This document shows positions 17,890 through 26,632 of a stretch of 40,996 nucleotides of DNA, one piece after another (position 1 is the first letter of the stretch; every line of letters begins with the position of its first letter). The stretch is from an uncultured Alphaproteobacteria bacterium (lineage in GTDB: Bacteria; Pseudomonadota; Alphaproteobacteria; Methylaequorales; Methylaequoraceae). Under the pieces are notes generated by a model. It made no database searches. It saw only the letters and a program-made list of their open reading frames with translations, and was not told where the DNA came from. The translations under genes were made by a program, and so were the position numbers. The stretch covers positions 1 through 40,996 of the forward strand of contig CABZFH010000009.1 in assembly GCA_902524895.1 (NCBI GenBank), written 5' to 3'.

Positions 17890-18518
17890 TTGTTAATTTT
17901 TCCTTCAAGCAATGGAACAAATCTTACCTTCATTAAATTCTTTTTTGAAAAAGATTTTCCTTTTTTTTTTATCAGAGTTAGATATTGGACATCATTTTCT
18001 TCACCAATTGGTATGATCATCACTCCCTCATCTTTGAGTTGATCTAAAAGAAGCATTGGTATTTCTGGAGCAGCCGCTGTTATCATTATCCTATCAAATG
18101 GTGCTTGATCATACCAACCCAAACCTCCATCTCCATGCTTACAAAAGATATTAGTTATATTTAATTTTCTAAACTTTTCTTCGGCTTTTTTTTTTAAAAA
18201 TAAATATCTTTCTATTGTGTAAACAAATCTTGATAATTTTGATAAAATGACTGTTTGATAACCGCTTCCTGTGCCAATTTCAAGAACTCGAAGTCTTTTA
18301 TTTAAGAGTAGATTTTGCGTCATAAAAGCTACTATTAAAGGTTGAGAAATGGTTTGTCCGCATTCAATTGGTAGGGCGATATTAGAGTTTGATCTAGACT
18401 TTATTGAGTTCTCAACAAAAAATGATCTTGGAACTAGTTTTATAGAGTCTAATACTTTTGTATCCACAATTCCATTTGCTTTTAATTCTTGCATTAATTC
18501 TTCTTTTGAGTTTTTCAT
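17886..18518 (-). CDS. pcm: Protein-L-isoaspartate O-methyltransferase
   Basis: Repairs isoaspartyl residues in aged proteins using S-adenosylmethionine. The 210-residue protein has the substrate-loop motif GQTISQPLIVAFMTQ near residues 54-68, the SAM motif I VLEIGTGSGYQTVIL near 80-94, and the post-motif DRIMITAAAPEIP near 140-152. Length is normal. The ATG abuts the serS stop with no gap, and the 3' end overlaps nlpD by ATGA. In many alphaproteobacteria surE stands between serS and pcm; it is not here. A second, degenerate Pcm-like gene lies at 34221-34895. Confidence 0.95.
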   Translation of the reverse strand: MKNSKEELMQELKANGIVDTKVLDSIKLVPRSFFVENSIKSRSNSNIALPIECGQTISQPLIVAFMTQNLLLNKRLRVLEIGTGSGYQTVILSKLSRFVYTIERYLFLKKKAEEKFRKLNITNIFCKHGDGGLGWYDQAPFDRIMITAAAPEIPMLLLDQLKDEGVMIIPIGEENDVQYLTLIKKKGKSFSKKNLMKVRFVPLLEGKINK

Positions 18519-19808
18519 CTAATCATTCTTTAAATTTAATAGTTTTTTTGTACCTCCCATATAATTCCAAAGAACTTTAGGAATATTTACTTCCCCGTTT
18601 TTTTCTTGAAAATTTTCTAAGATTGCTACTATTATTCTACCAATTGCCAAACCGCTTCCATTAAGTGTATGAGGATAAATAATTTTTCCCGTTTCACTAT
18701 TTTTAGTTCTCATTTTCATTCTTCTCGATTGAAAATCTTTGCAATTAGAACAACTGGAAACTTCCCTAAATTTTGATTGTCCCGGCATCCAAACTTCAAA
18801 ATCTAAAGTGTAAGATGAAGAAAACCCAACATCAGAAGAACATAATTCCATGACTCTATAGTGTAAATTTAAATCTTTGAGAATTGATTCAACACATTCA
18901 ATCATTCGATCAAGCTCATTCATTGAAGACTCTGGTTTAGTAATTGAAACTAATTCTACTTTTCCAAATTGATGTTCTCTAATTAATCCTTTGGTATCTA
19001 CTCCAGCAGATCCAGCTTCAGATCTAAAACAATTCGTAAACGAAGTGTATCGTAATGGGAGATTCTTATAATTTAAAATTTCTTCTCTACATAAATTTGT
19101 TAAAGAAACTTCAGCAGTTGGGATCAACCAAAGACCTTCTTTAGTTTCAAACAAATCATCTTTAAATTTTGGCAATTGACCAGTTCCATATAAACATTCT
19201 TTCAAGACCAATTCAGGGACTTTAATTTCTTTATAACCATTTTGTTTTGTATGTTTATCTAACATATAATTCATAAGGGCTCTGCTTAATAAAGCCAATT
19301 CAGATTTTAGTACTGAAAATCTAGCTCCAGAAAGTTTAGCTGCAGAAGTATAATCCAATAAACCAAGTTTTTCTCCAATAACAACATGATCTAATGGCTG
19401 AAAACTAAATTCATTTTTTTTACCAAATTCCTTAATTTTTTTATTATCTAAATCACTTTTACCAAACGGTGTCTTCTCATCAAGTAGATTAGGTACTAGA
19501 GATAAGATTCTTGTTAAGTTACTATACTCTTTATCAGCAAGATGATTTAGATTAGAAATTTTTTTTTTTAAATTGCCTACTCTTTTCTTGAGTAGATCTA
19601 CTTTGGTTTTACTTTCAATTTTAGAGATAAGTCCTATTTTTTTTGATTCATTGTTTCTAATCTTTTGAAGTTCTTGAATCTTATTGATGTGAGATAAATA
19701 CTTATTGTATATTTCAAGAATTTCGGAACTTTTAACTTTCTCATTCCTTTTTTTTTGAAGCCTATCAAATATCTCTGGTTTATTTTTTATAAACTTAATA
19801 TCATGCAT
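18519..19808 (-). CDS. serS: Seryl-tRNA synthetase
   Basis: Class II synthetase that charges tRNA-Ser. The 429-residue protein begins with the long antiparallel coiled-coil arm (about 25-105, Lys/Glu-rich) that grips the tRNA long variable arm. The catalytic domain follows, with the TAEVSLTNL substrate loop, motif 2 FRSEAGSAGVDTKGLIREHQF (around residues 265-285) and motif 3 NGSGLAIGRIIVAILEN near 395-411. Length and motifs are normal. It begins four bases after tatC. Confidence 0.97.
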   Translation of the reverse strand: MHDIKFIKNKPEIFDRLQKKRNEKVKSSEILEIYNKYLSHINKIQELQKIRNNESKKIGLISKIESKTKVDLLKKRVGNLKKKISNLNHLADKEYSNLTRILSLVPNLLDEKTPFGKSDLDNKKIKEFGKKNEFSFQPLDHVVIGEKLGLLDYTSAAKLSGARFSVLKSELALLSRALMNYMLDKHTKQNGYKEIKVPELVLKECLYGTGQLPKFKDDLFETKEGLWLIPTAEVSLTNLCREEILNYKNLPLRYTSFTNCFRSEAGSAGVDTKGLIREHQFGKVELVSITKPESSMNELDRMIECVESILKDLNLHYRVMELCSSDVGFSSSYTLDFEVWMPGQSKFREVSSCSNCKDFQSRRMKMRTKNSETGKIIYPHTLNGSGLAIGRIIVAILENFQEKNGEVNIPKVLWNYMGGTKKLLNLKND

Positions 19809-19812
19809 ATGA

Positions 19813-20538
19813 CTATTTTTTAATTAAAACATTTATAAGTAATAAAGAAATTTCAAAAAAACAAATTAAAGGAATTGCTATTCCTAATTGAGAAACTATA
19901 TCAGGGGGAGTAAAAACTGCACTAAAAATTAATATTCCTATAAAAAAAAACTTTCTTTGTTTCTTTAAACTTTCAACACTTACTACTTTTAATTTAGCAA
20001 GAATGATTAATAATATAGGAAACAGAAATGACAACCCGCAAGAAAATAGAAGATACATTATTAATTTCATATATTCTCCCATTCTAGACTCTAATTCAAT
20101 TGAAAAATAATCTGAACTTTGAGCAGATTCGAACGACAAAAAGAATTTCCAAATGATTGGAATCAAAATAAAATAAGCAAAAATCACTCCTAGGAAAAAA
20201 AGAATGGGAATAAGAAATGAAATTGGCTTAAAAAAAACTTTCTCCTTTTTATACAAAGCTGGAGAAATAAATATAGAAAATTGCAAAATGAAGAATGGAA
20301 ATGAACTAAGAAATGAAGCAAACAACGAAATTTTCAAATATGAAATAAATACTTCAGGTAATCCTGTGAAAATCATTCTTTTTTCATCGCTGTCTGAATA
20401 TAGATTATATAATGGTTTAGACAAAATATTGCTTATTATTTCTGCATTAAAAAAAAAAAAAATAAAACAAACAAGCATGAATAAAAAACAGAAAATTAAT
20501 CTTTTTCTTAACTCCTTAATATGATCAAAATAGCTCAT
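19813..20538 (-). CDS. tatC: Sec-independent translocase subunit TatC
   Basis: Core membrane subunit that recognises twin-arginine signal peptides. The 241-residue protein has about six hydrophobic segments and the family marks HIKELRKRLIF at the N-terminus, with FxLPE replaced by FTGLPEVFISYLKIS near residues 58-72, the PFFILQFSIFISPALYKKEK loop near 82-100, and FTPPDIVSQLGIAIPL near 205-222. Its ATG overlaps the tatB stop region by four bases. It is intact, whereas tatB just upstream is out of frame. Confidence 0.96.
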   Translation of the reverse strand: MSYFDHIKELRKRLIFCFLFMLVCFIFFFFNAEIISNILSKPLYNLYSDSDEKRMIFTGLPEVFISYLKISLFASFLSSFPFFILQFSIFISPALYKKEKVFFKPISFLIPILFFLGVIFAYFILIPIIWKFFLSFESAQSSDYFSIELESRMGEYMKLIMYLLFSCGLSFLFPILLIILAKLKVVSVESLKKQRKFFFIGILIFSAVFTPPDIVSQLGIAIPLICFFEISLLLINVLIKK

Positions 20539-20751
20539 TTTTTATTCTTTTGTTTTTTTGCCTTGATCTCTTTTGGTGATTCATCTAATTCAAAGTTTGA
20601 AAATTCATGTTTAAGATTAAAAAAGTATCTGTTTATTTTTCTATAAAACAAACCAAGATGATTTGCAATTCTAGGGAAATCTTGAGGCTTAACCAAAATA
20701 AGGGAAAAAAAAAACAATAATAAGTAATTCAATCAATCCGATATTGAACAT
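20535..20751 (-). pseudogene. tatB: Sec-independent translocase subunit TatB, out of frame by one base at a 10-T run
   Basis: TatB couples signal-peptide recognition to TatA assembly. From the ATG at 20751 the sequence begins MFNIGLIELLII, a textbook TatB N-terminus, but after a run of 10 T (plus-strand A at 20705-20714) this frame stops within a few codons. One frame over, the protein resumes SLILVKPQDFPRIANHLG and continues to 20535 with an amphipathic helix and a Lys-rich tail. With 9 T the N-terminus aligns residue for residue with normal TatB (26 residues from Met to the ...KPQDFP end of the helix) and gives about 71 residues. An open frame starting with TTG at 20732 would lack the true N-terminus, so it is unlikely to be the real product. 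Confidence 0.85.
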
Positions 20752-20753
20752 TA

Positions 20754-20936
20754 TTATTTCTTTTCTTGCTTTTTAGAAACACGTTTTTTTTCTAAATCTT
20801 CTTCCTTTAGTCCGGCTTTAAAGGATTTTATTCCCTTAGCTATATCACCGGCTACTTTTGGTAATTTGCCTGCACCAAATAGGATAAGTACTATAACTAA
20901 AATTAATATTATTTCCCAATGACCAAGTCCAAACAT
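20754..20936 (-). CDS. tatA: Sec-independent translocase subunit TatA
   Basis: Forms the variable-size export pore of the twin-arginine pathway. The 60-residue protein is a compact TatA: a short membrane helix (about 6-21), the [21 protein letters not shown] hinge and amphipathic helix (about residues 21-41), and a charged tail. A strong ribosome binding site (AAGGAG, seven bases upstream) precedes the ATG, one of the best in the window, consistent with TatA being needed in excess over TatB and TatC. Order scpB-tatA-tatB-tatC is the alphaproteobacterial norm. Confidence 0.97.
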   Translation of the reverse strand: MFGLGHWEIILILVIVLILFGAGKLPKVAGDIAKGIKSFKAGLKEEDLEKKRVSKKQEKK

Positions 20937-20954
20937 GTTTTTCTCCTTAAAAAG

Positions 20955-21491
20955 TTATGTTAAATTTTTATTAAAACTTATTGATTCTAATTCATCAATC
21001 TTTGGTAAATCTGAAATTTTACTTAATCCAAAATGTTTTAAAAATTCAAAGTCTGTAACCCATGTTACTGGACGTCCAGGTGTTTCTCGTCTTTCATGAG
21101 GTTTAATCCATTTAAGATTTAATAAAATATCCAAGGTGCCTTTGAATACCGGTTTTCCTCTTACTTTTTCAATTTCTGCTCTAGTCACAGGTTGATGATA
21201 TGATATAATTGCAAGTGTTTCCATTGTAGCTTTAGATAGTTTTCTTTTTTTTTCGTGTTCTATTTTTAGGTAATCTTTAATTGAAAGTGATGTTTTAAAA
21301 AACCACTTTTTTTCTATATTTACGAGATTTATACCTCTTTTATCGTAAGTTGTTTTAATTTTTAAAAGTATTTCTCTGACATTAAATTTTCCATGCTTAT
21401 TTAATACAATGCTTAAATAGTTTTCTGACAAAGGTTCCTCAGAACAAAAAATAAGTGCTTCAATCAAACTTTCTGCTAAGTTGCTATCCAT
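20955..21491 (-). CDS. scpB: Segregation and condensation protein ScpB
   Basis: Winged-helix partner of ScpA in the SMC-ScpAB condensin. The 178-residue protein has two winged-helix domains; the conserved second one reads KATMETLAIISYHQPVTRAEI (near residues 83-103) followed by VRGK and HERRETPGRPVTWVTDFEFLKHFGL. Length is typical of alphaproteobacterial members. The start overlaps scpA by eight bases, indicating translational coupling. The smc gene is not in this window. Confidence 0.95.
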   Translation of the reverse strand: MDSNLAESLIEALIFCSEEPLSENYLSIVLNKHGKFNVREILLKIKTTYDKRGINLVNIEKKWFFKTSLSIKDYLKIEHEKKRKLSKATMETLAIISYHQPVTRAEIEKVRGKPVFKGTLDILLNLKWIKPHERRETPGRPVTWVTDFEFLKHFGLSKISDLPKIDELESISFNKNLT

Positions 21492-22236
21492 TTTTTTCTC
21501 CTATCTTAATAAAGATATCACTAAAATTTTTCTTTTGCGATAATTCTATTGAACCGTCTTTAACCATATTTAACGAAGCCAAAAGTATTGATACTGTAGC
21601 AGATTTTTTTAGTTTCAAGTCACAAATATTTTTTGGCAGAAATTCAAATATATTTCTCCATTCATCATGATGAAAATTAAAAATTTTTTTAAGCCATTCT
21701 AAACCGTTTTGAACTGAGTATAATTTATCTTCATTTATTTTCAGACTTTCTCTATGATTTCTATTATACAATTTAAGGTAATCGTTAATTAAATCAGAAA
21801 GATTGGCATTAATTACAATATTTTCGCTTATAAAAAATTCCTTACTAAATTTGTTTATAAAAAAGTCAATATCTTGTCTTGGTAGACCTGATAATTCTGA
21901 AGTCGCTATTTTTATTGCGTTATAATGAGCTATTCTTTGAGTAATGTCTTCCTCTAATTCTGCAATCTCTTCGTCTTTTTCAGGAAGTAGAAGTTTAGAT
22001 TTTAAAAATGCTAAAAAAGAAGCCATAATTAAATAATCAGCATTTAATTTTATATTTTCTATATTTTCATTAATAAAAAGTAAATATTGCTCTGATAACT
22101 CTAAAATTGATATTTTTAAAATATCAACTTTTTGCTTTTTTGACAAATCTAACAATAGATCTAAGGGGCCTTCATAACCGCTTATATTAACAGTTAATTG
22201 GTTATCCTCTGATTTTTCATATAATTCCTGATTCAT
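21484..22236 (-). CDS. scpA: Segregation and condensation protein ScpA
   Basis: Kleisin subunit that bridges the SMC heads. The 250-residue protein shows the N-terminal family signature VNISGYEGPLDLLLDLSKKQ (residues 16-35) with DILKISILELSEQYL, the middle MASFLAFLKSKLLLPE stretch near 72-88, and the C-terminal winged helix ending VKDGSIELSQKKNFSDIFI. It overlaps the nagZ end by 20 bases and scpB by eight. Length is normal. Confidence 0.95.
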   Translation of the reverse strand: MNQELYEKSEDNQLTVNISGYEGPLDLLLDLSKKQKVDILKISILELSEQYLLFINENIENIKLNADYLIMASFLAFLKSKLLLPEKDEEIAELEEDITQRIAHYNAIKIATSELSGLPRQDIDFFINKFSKEFFISENIVINANLSDLINDYLKLYNRNHRESLKINEDKLYSVQNGLEWLKKIFNFHHDEWRNIFEFLPKNICDLKLKKSATVSILLASLNMVKDGSIELSQKKNFSDIFIKIGEKNG

Positions 22237-23233
22237 ATACTTTTTTTCTTGCTTTTTTGATATTAATTTTTTTTACCTTATTATTACTTATAAAGTTTTT
22301 AAAGTATTCAAATTTCTTTTTTTCAATCGGTTTTGAAAACTTATAGATCGTTTTCATTTCTTTTAGATCACCTGAACAATACATTACCAAATCACAACCT
22401 CCCATATAACAATTCTTAATTCTTTTTTTAAAAGACTCCTTAAGAGCTAGCATGGAAATATCATCAGAAATAATTAATCCGTTAAATTTTAATTTTTCCT
22501 TTAGAAGTTTTATTAATATTTTTTTGGAATATGGAGCGATCTTTTCATCTAATTTTTCATACAGGATATGTGAAATCATTATAAAAATTTGATCATTTAG
22601 TTTTTTAAAAGGTTTGATGTCATGATTAAAAAGAATATGTTTGGCTGTCTTTATGATGGGTAAATCCAGATGACTATCTACTTTTGCTCTACCATGTCCA
22701 GGAAAATGTTTTATTACAGGCAATATACCACCATCTAAAAATGCGATACAATACTGTCTACCAAGTTCTGTTACAGTTTTTGCATTAGAACCAAAAGATC
22801 TACTATCAATTATTTTATTAGCATTTTGTTTATACAAATCTAAGACGGGTGAACAGTTTACATCGATTCCTATATCTTTTAATTCGTGAGCGATTATTCT
22901 TGCATTTAAGTAGGAGAGTTTTAGACCTTTTTTTTTACTTTTTTTATAAATATTACCGAAATATCTTTGATCAGGAATAGTACTAAACTCATCATTATTA
23001 AATCTTTGAACTTTCCCTCCTTCTTGGTCAACGAAAATAAGAGCCTCAGAGTTTTTAGTAATAATTTTTAGGTCTGAAATTAACTTTTTGACTTGTGATT
23101 TTGATTTAAAATTTCTTGAAAATAAGATAAATCCAAAAGGATTAATTTTAGAAAAAAAATCGATTTCTTTTTTTTCTAGTCTAAAAGATTTACAAGATAA
23201 AATAATACCATCTGGTGTTTTATTTGGCACCAA
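22217..23233 (-). CDS. nagZ: Beta-N-acetylhexosaminidase NagZ, non-ATG start
   Basis: Family 3 glycoside hydrolase that removes GlcNAc from recycled muropeptides in the cytoplasm. The 338-residue protein has the N-terminal PFGFILFSRN strand, VDQEGGKVQRF near residue 68, the signature KHFPGHGRAKVDSHLDLP (catalytic His/Asp loop, around residues 165-183), and ISDDISMLAL with the likely nucleophile Asp near 257. No ATG is available: an in-frame stop lies two codons upstream, so initiation must be at TTG (23233) or GTG (23230). Both lie inside the end of the upstream SPOR gene, implying coupled translation. Confidence 0.93.
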   Translation of the reverse strand: MVPNKTPDGIILSCKSFRLEKKEIDFFSKINPFGFILFSRNFKSKSQVKKLISDLKIITKNSEALIFVDQEGGKVQRFNNDEFSTIPDQRYFGNIYKKSKKKGLKLSYLNARIIAHELKDIGIDVNCSPVLDLYKQNANKIIDSRSFGSNAKTVTELGRQYCIAFLDGGILPVIKHFPGHGRAKVDSHLDLPIIKTAKHILFNHDIKPFKKLNDQIFIMISHILYEKLDEKIAPYSKKILIKLLKEKLKFNGLIISDDISMLALKESFKKRIKNCYMGGCDLVMYCSGDLKEMKTIYKFSKPIEKKKFEYFKNFISNNKVKKINIKKARKKVYESGII

Positions 23234-23756
23234 CTTTTACCATATAACAATTAAATTTTTTCAAAGCTAATAATTTACACAATTTTTTTGCATCCTCTTT
23301 ATTATACATCTCTTGACTTTGAACTCTATAAAAATTACCTTTTTTTTCAATATATTTTTTTTCTATAAATGGTTCTTTATCTTGAAAATATTTTGGGAAC
23401 TCATTTTTAATCTGTTCATAAATTGTTTTTATTTTATTTTCATCTTTTAATGACGCAATTTGAATACGATATTTATTTTTTTGAGAGTTTATCCTAGTGT
23501 TTAAAACTTTATCATAATTTTTTTTTTTAATTTTTATTGAATCTGTAACTTTAATTTTATCTTCTAAGTTGATAATTTCATAAACCTCTAACTTTTTTTT
23601 TTCATTTAAATATGGTATTTTTTTTTTATATTTTTGCTTTTCTGGTTCTAATACTATCAATGATTTTTCTGGCACTACAACCTTATATGTGTAAAAAATT
23701 AAACTTACATTCAATATAAAAGAAATTGTAATAAATGATAATTTTAATAATTTCAT
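23220..23756 (-). CDS. SPOR-domain membrane protein
   Basis: A probable septum-associated peptidoglycan-binding protein. The 178-residue sequence has an N-terminal membrane anchor (about 5-24), a Lys-rich periplasmic linker, and a C-terminal SPOR domain (about 95-178): RIQIASLKDENKIKTIYEQI, then the FYRVQSQEMYNKEDAKKLC and CYMVKVG strands. It is shorter than most homologues, the linker being reduced. It sits between argS and nagZ, the standard alphaproteobacterial position, and overlaps nagZ by 14 bases. Confidence 0.88.
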   Translation of the reverse strand: MKLLKLSFITISFILNVSLIFYTYKVVVPEKSLIVLEPEKQKYKKKIPYLNEKKKLEVYEIINLEDKIKVTDSIKIKKKNYDKVLNTRINSQKNKYRIQIASLKDENKIKTIYEQIKNEFPKYFQDKEPFIEKKYIEKKGNFYRVQSQEMYNKEDAKKLCKLLALKKFNCYMVKVGAK

Positions 23757-23761
23757 AATCT

Positions 23762-25480
23762 TTACATACTACTTGGCGCAGAAATATCTAATATTTTTAA
23801 ACCTTGAGAAATAATTTTTTTAACACCATTTACCAAACCTAATCTTGCTGAAGATAATTTTATATTCTTTTCAACTAAAATCCTTTTATCGCTATTTAAA
23901 GTGCCAAGAGACCAGTAAGAGTGAAAATTTTTTGATAACTCATATAAATAATTAGTTAACTTATTAGGTTCATAACTTTCTACTGCCAATTCTATGTTTT
24001 TATTAAATAAACATAATAATTTAATAAGTGATATTTCTTCTGGCAAATTAAGCAAAGAAAAGTCTAGTTCCTTCTTTGTAATTTTTTCTTCAAAGAGTTG
24101 ATTGGCAATTTTATTTATTGAACAACATCTAGCGTGAGCATATTGAACATAAAAAACTGGGTTATCTTTATTTCTAGATTTAATTAAGTCAAAATCAAAA
24201 TCCAAAACTTTATCTGAGCTTCTAGATATCATCATGAATCTCAATGCATCTTTTCCAACCTCTTTCAATACATCTCTCAAAGTAATGTATGTACCTTGTC
24301 TTTTTGACATTTTTAGTACTTTGTTATCTTTGATCAAGTTTACTAAAGCTGTGAGCTTAACTTTCAATTTAAAATCCTCATTAAATGCTGATTTTATTGC
24401 ATTTTCTAGTCTTGCTACATATCCACTGTGATCCTTGCCCCAGATATTGATTAAAATATCATACTTCTTCTCAATTTTTTTTCCGTGATATATTATATCA
24501 GACATGAAATAAGTTAAATCTCCATTAGGTTTAATTAGAGCTCTATCAGAATCATCATTGAGCAATTTAGATTTAAATAATAATTGTTTTTTTTTGATCC
24601 AATTTTTCTTATCAATTCCTTTAGGTTTATCTTGAAATCCTTCGTATACTAATTTTTTTTTTTTTAAAATTGAAATAATTTTTTTTACTTGCATATCAGT
24701 AGAAATCTCTTTCTCAGAGACAAAGATATCGTGGTGGACTCCAATTGCCTTCAAATCTTTTTTGATATCTTTTAAAATATAATTTACAGCATTTTTTTTT
24801 AACTCTTCTGAATTTTTGAGATTTTCGTTTGCAAGTAAGTCTGCACTAATATTTTCTGAAATATTTTTTAAATATTCACCTGGATACAAATTTTTTAAAA
24901 AATCATCTTTATATTTTTTTTTTTTATTATTTTTATGGAATAAGATTGTATCTTTTAAAAATTCAATTTGTTTTCCCGCGTCATTAACATAATATTCTTT
25001 CACCACATCATGACCGACTGATTTTAATAAATTTGCGAGGGAGTCTCCGAGAACTGCACCTCTTGCATGACCAACATGCATTAAACCAGTAGGATTGGCT
25101 GAAACATATTCAATATTTATTTTTTTTTTGTTATTAACCTTCTTTATTTTATTGATTTGAACTAGTTTTAATTGATTTTGAATAAATGACTTTTTTAGAA
25201 AAATATTTATAAACCCGGGATTTTTGATCTCAACCATTTCAATATCTGACTTTTTAAGTAGTTTCTCTTTTACAATTTCTGCGAATTCATATAAATCAAA
25301 GACTGAGTCTTTCCAATATACCATGGCGATGTTTGTAGAAATATCACCAAAATCAGAGTTTGAAGAAGTCTCAACATTAAATTTTTTTTTTTCAAAATCT
25401 TTATTTGTCAGAATCTTTTGTTGATTCATAAGTTTAAGGATATCGAATAAAGTATGTTTTAAGTTTTCATAAAAGTACAT
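23762..25480 (-). CDS. argS: Arginyl-tRNA synthetase
   Basis: Class I synthetase charging tRNA-Arg. The 572-residue protein has the N-terminal additional domain, the HIGH-type motif HVGHARGAVLGDSLANLL near residue 137, the DxxxG region FMSDIIYHGKKIEKKYDILINIWG (about 335-358; note IWGKDHSGY), and the KMSKRQGT motif near 393. The C-terminal anticodon-binding domain starts around 450 and ends in the usual LKILDISAPSSM. Length is normal. A 13-A run inside the gene (plus strand about 24653-24665) stays in frame, a useful contrast to sdhE. Confidence 0.97.
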   Translation of the reverse strand: MYFYENLKHTLFDILKLMNQQKILTNKDFEKKKFNVETSSNSDFGDISTNIAMVYWKDSVFDLYEFAEIVKEKLLKKSDIEMVEIKNPGFINIFLKKSFIQNQLKLVQINKIKKVNNKKKINIEYVSANPTGLMHVGHARGAVLGDSLANLLKSVGHDVVKEYYVNDAGKQIEFLKDTILFHKNNKKKKYKDDFLKNLYPGEYLKNISENISADLLANENLKNSEELKKNAVNYILKDIKKDLKAIGVHHDIFVSEKEISTDMQVKKIISILKKKKLVYEGFQDKPKGIDKKNWIKKKQLLFKSKLLNDDSDRALIKPNGDLTYFMSDIIYHGKKIEKKYDILINIWGKDHSGYVARLENAIKSAFNEDFKLKVKLTALVNLIKDNKVLKMSKRQGTYITLRDVLKEVGKDALRFMMISRSSDKVLDFDFDLIKSRNKDNPVFYVQYAHARCCSINKIANQLFEEKITKKELDFSLLNLPEEISLIKLLCLFNKNIELAVESYEPNKLTNYLYELSKNFHSYWSLGTLNSDKRILVEKNIKLSSARLGLVNGVKKIISQGLKILDISAPSSM

Positions 25481-25481
25481 T

Positions 25482-26621
25482 TTAGATATTATACAAATTA
25501 AAAAATTTATTATGAATCGAAATAGCGTTCTTATCTGTCAAACCCGAAATATAATCTGCCACATTAAGCATTAGCTCCCTTTTTGTTTCAAAAGTTCTCC
25601 AAACTTTTGGTAAAAGTTGAAATTCTTCAACAAATAAATCAAAAAGTTCTAAAACAATTTTTTTAGCCTTAAATGTCATTGTTTTAACAGTTATGTGATT
25701 ATACATTTTTTTTTTTAAAAATGTTCTTAATTCTTCTTCTTTATGAATCATATCATCGCTAAAACTTACAATATTTTTTTTAATTCTAATAATATCAAAA
25801 ACATCTTTAGGTTTTAAATGTAAAAGATTTATTTTTGTGTTACTCACTAGATCATTTATCATGGTATTAATTAGTAATCTCACTAGTTCGTGTCTTAATT
25901 TATAATTGTCATTTCTAAAGTTTTTAATTTTAATTTTTTTAAGACTTTCCTTAACTAGAGTTACATTTTCAAGTTCTTCTATTGTAAACAATTCGGCATG
26001 AAGACCATCATCAATATCATTATTGTTATATGCAATATCATCTGAAATAGAGGCTATCTGGCCTTCGAATGAAGCATTCAATCCCAAATCTCCTTCAAAA
26101 AAATTAACAAATTTGTAAATGTATGAAGGAATTTTCTCTTTAACCGGTCCGTTATGTTTTAAAATACCTTCAAGAGTCTCCCATGAAAGATTTAGTCCAT
26201 CAAATCCAAAATATTTCTTTTCCAATAAAGTTAAAATTTTTAATGCTTGGAAATTGTGATTAAATCCTCCAATTTTATGCAATTTACTATTGAGTGCTTC
26301 CTCTCCAGCATGACCAAAAGGGGTATGACCTACATCATGTGCTAATGAAATTGCTTCTGCGAGGTCATCATTTACTTTAAATATTTTTGAAATTGATCTT
26401 GCCAACTGTGAAACTTCAATACTATGAGATAATCTCGTTCTATAATAGTCACCCTCATGGTAAACGAAAACTTGTGTTTTGTACTTTAATTTTCTAAAAG
26501 CAGCGCAATGAATTATTCTGTCGCGATCTCTCATGTAACATGTTCGATGTTTATCTGGTTTTTCTAAAAAAACCCTTCCTTTTGTTTGCGAAGCGAATGT
26601 TGAAAATTTAGAATAATTCAT
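25482..26621 (-). CDS. dgt: Deoxyguanosinetriphosphate triphosphohydrolase-like protein (HD domain)
   Basis: Hydrolyses dNTPs to nucleosides and triphosphate. The 379-residue protein matches the type 2 dGTPase family: RDRDRIIHCAAFRKLKYKTQVF near residues 31-52, the first His in TRLSHSIEVSQLAR, the HD metal motif AHDVGHTPFGHAGEE near 93-107, and the last Asp in SISDDIAYNNNDIDDGL near 186. It is first of the leftward dgt-argS-SPOR-nagZ run and one base from argS. It is divergent from erpA over 66 bases. Confidence 0.95.
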   Translation of the reverse strand: MNYSKFSTFASQTKGRVFLEKPDKHRTCYMRDRDRIIHCAAFRKLKYKTQVFVYHEGDYYRTRLSHSIEVSQLARSISKIFKVNDDLAEAISLAHDVGHTPFGHAGEEALNSKLHKIGGFNHNFQALKILTLLEKKYFGFDGLNLSWETLEGILKHNGPVKEKIPSYIYKFVNFFEGDLGLNASFEGQIASISDDIAYNNNDIDDGLHAELFTIEELENVTLVKESLKKIKIKNFRNDNYKLRHELVRLLINTMINDLVSNTKINLLHLKPKDVFDIIRIKKNIVSFSDDMIHKEEELRTFLKKKMYNHITVKTMTFKAKKIVLELFDLFVEEFQLLPKVWRTFETKRELMLNVADYISGLTDKNAISIHNKFFNLYNI

Positions 26622-26632
26622 ATACCTTAGCT

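Noticed and set aside
20535-20732. A 65-residue tatB starting with TTG
   Set aside because: It would lack the MFNIGLIELL N-terminus that sits just upstream in another frame; a frameshift explains the sequence better.
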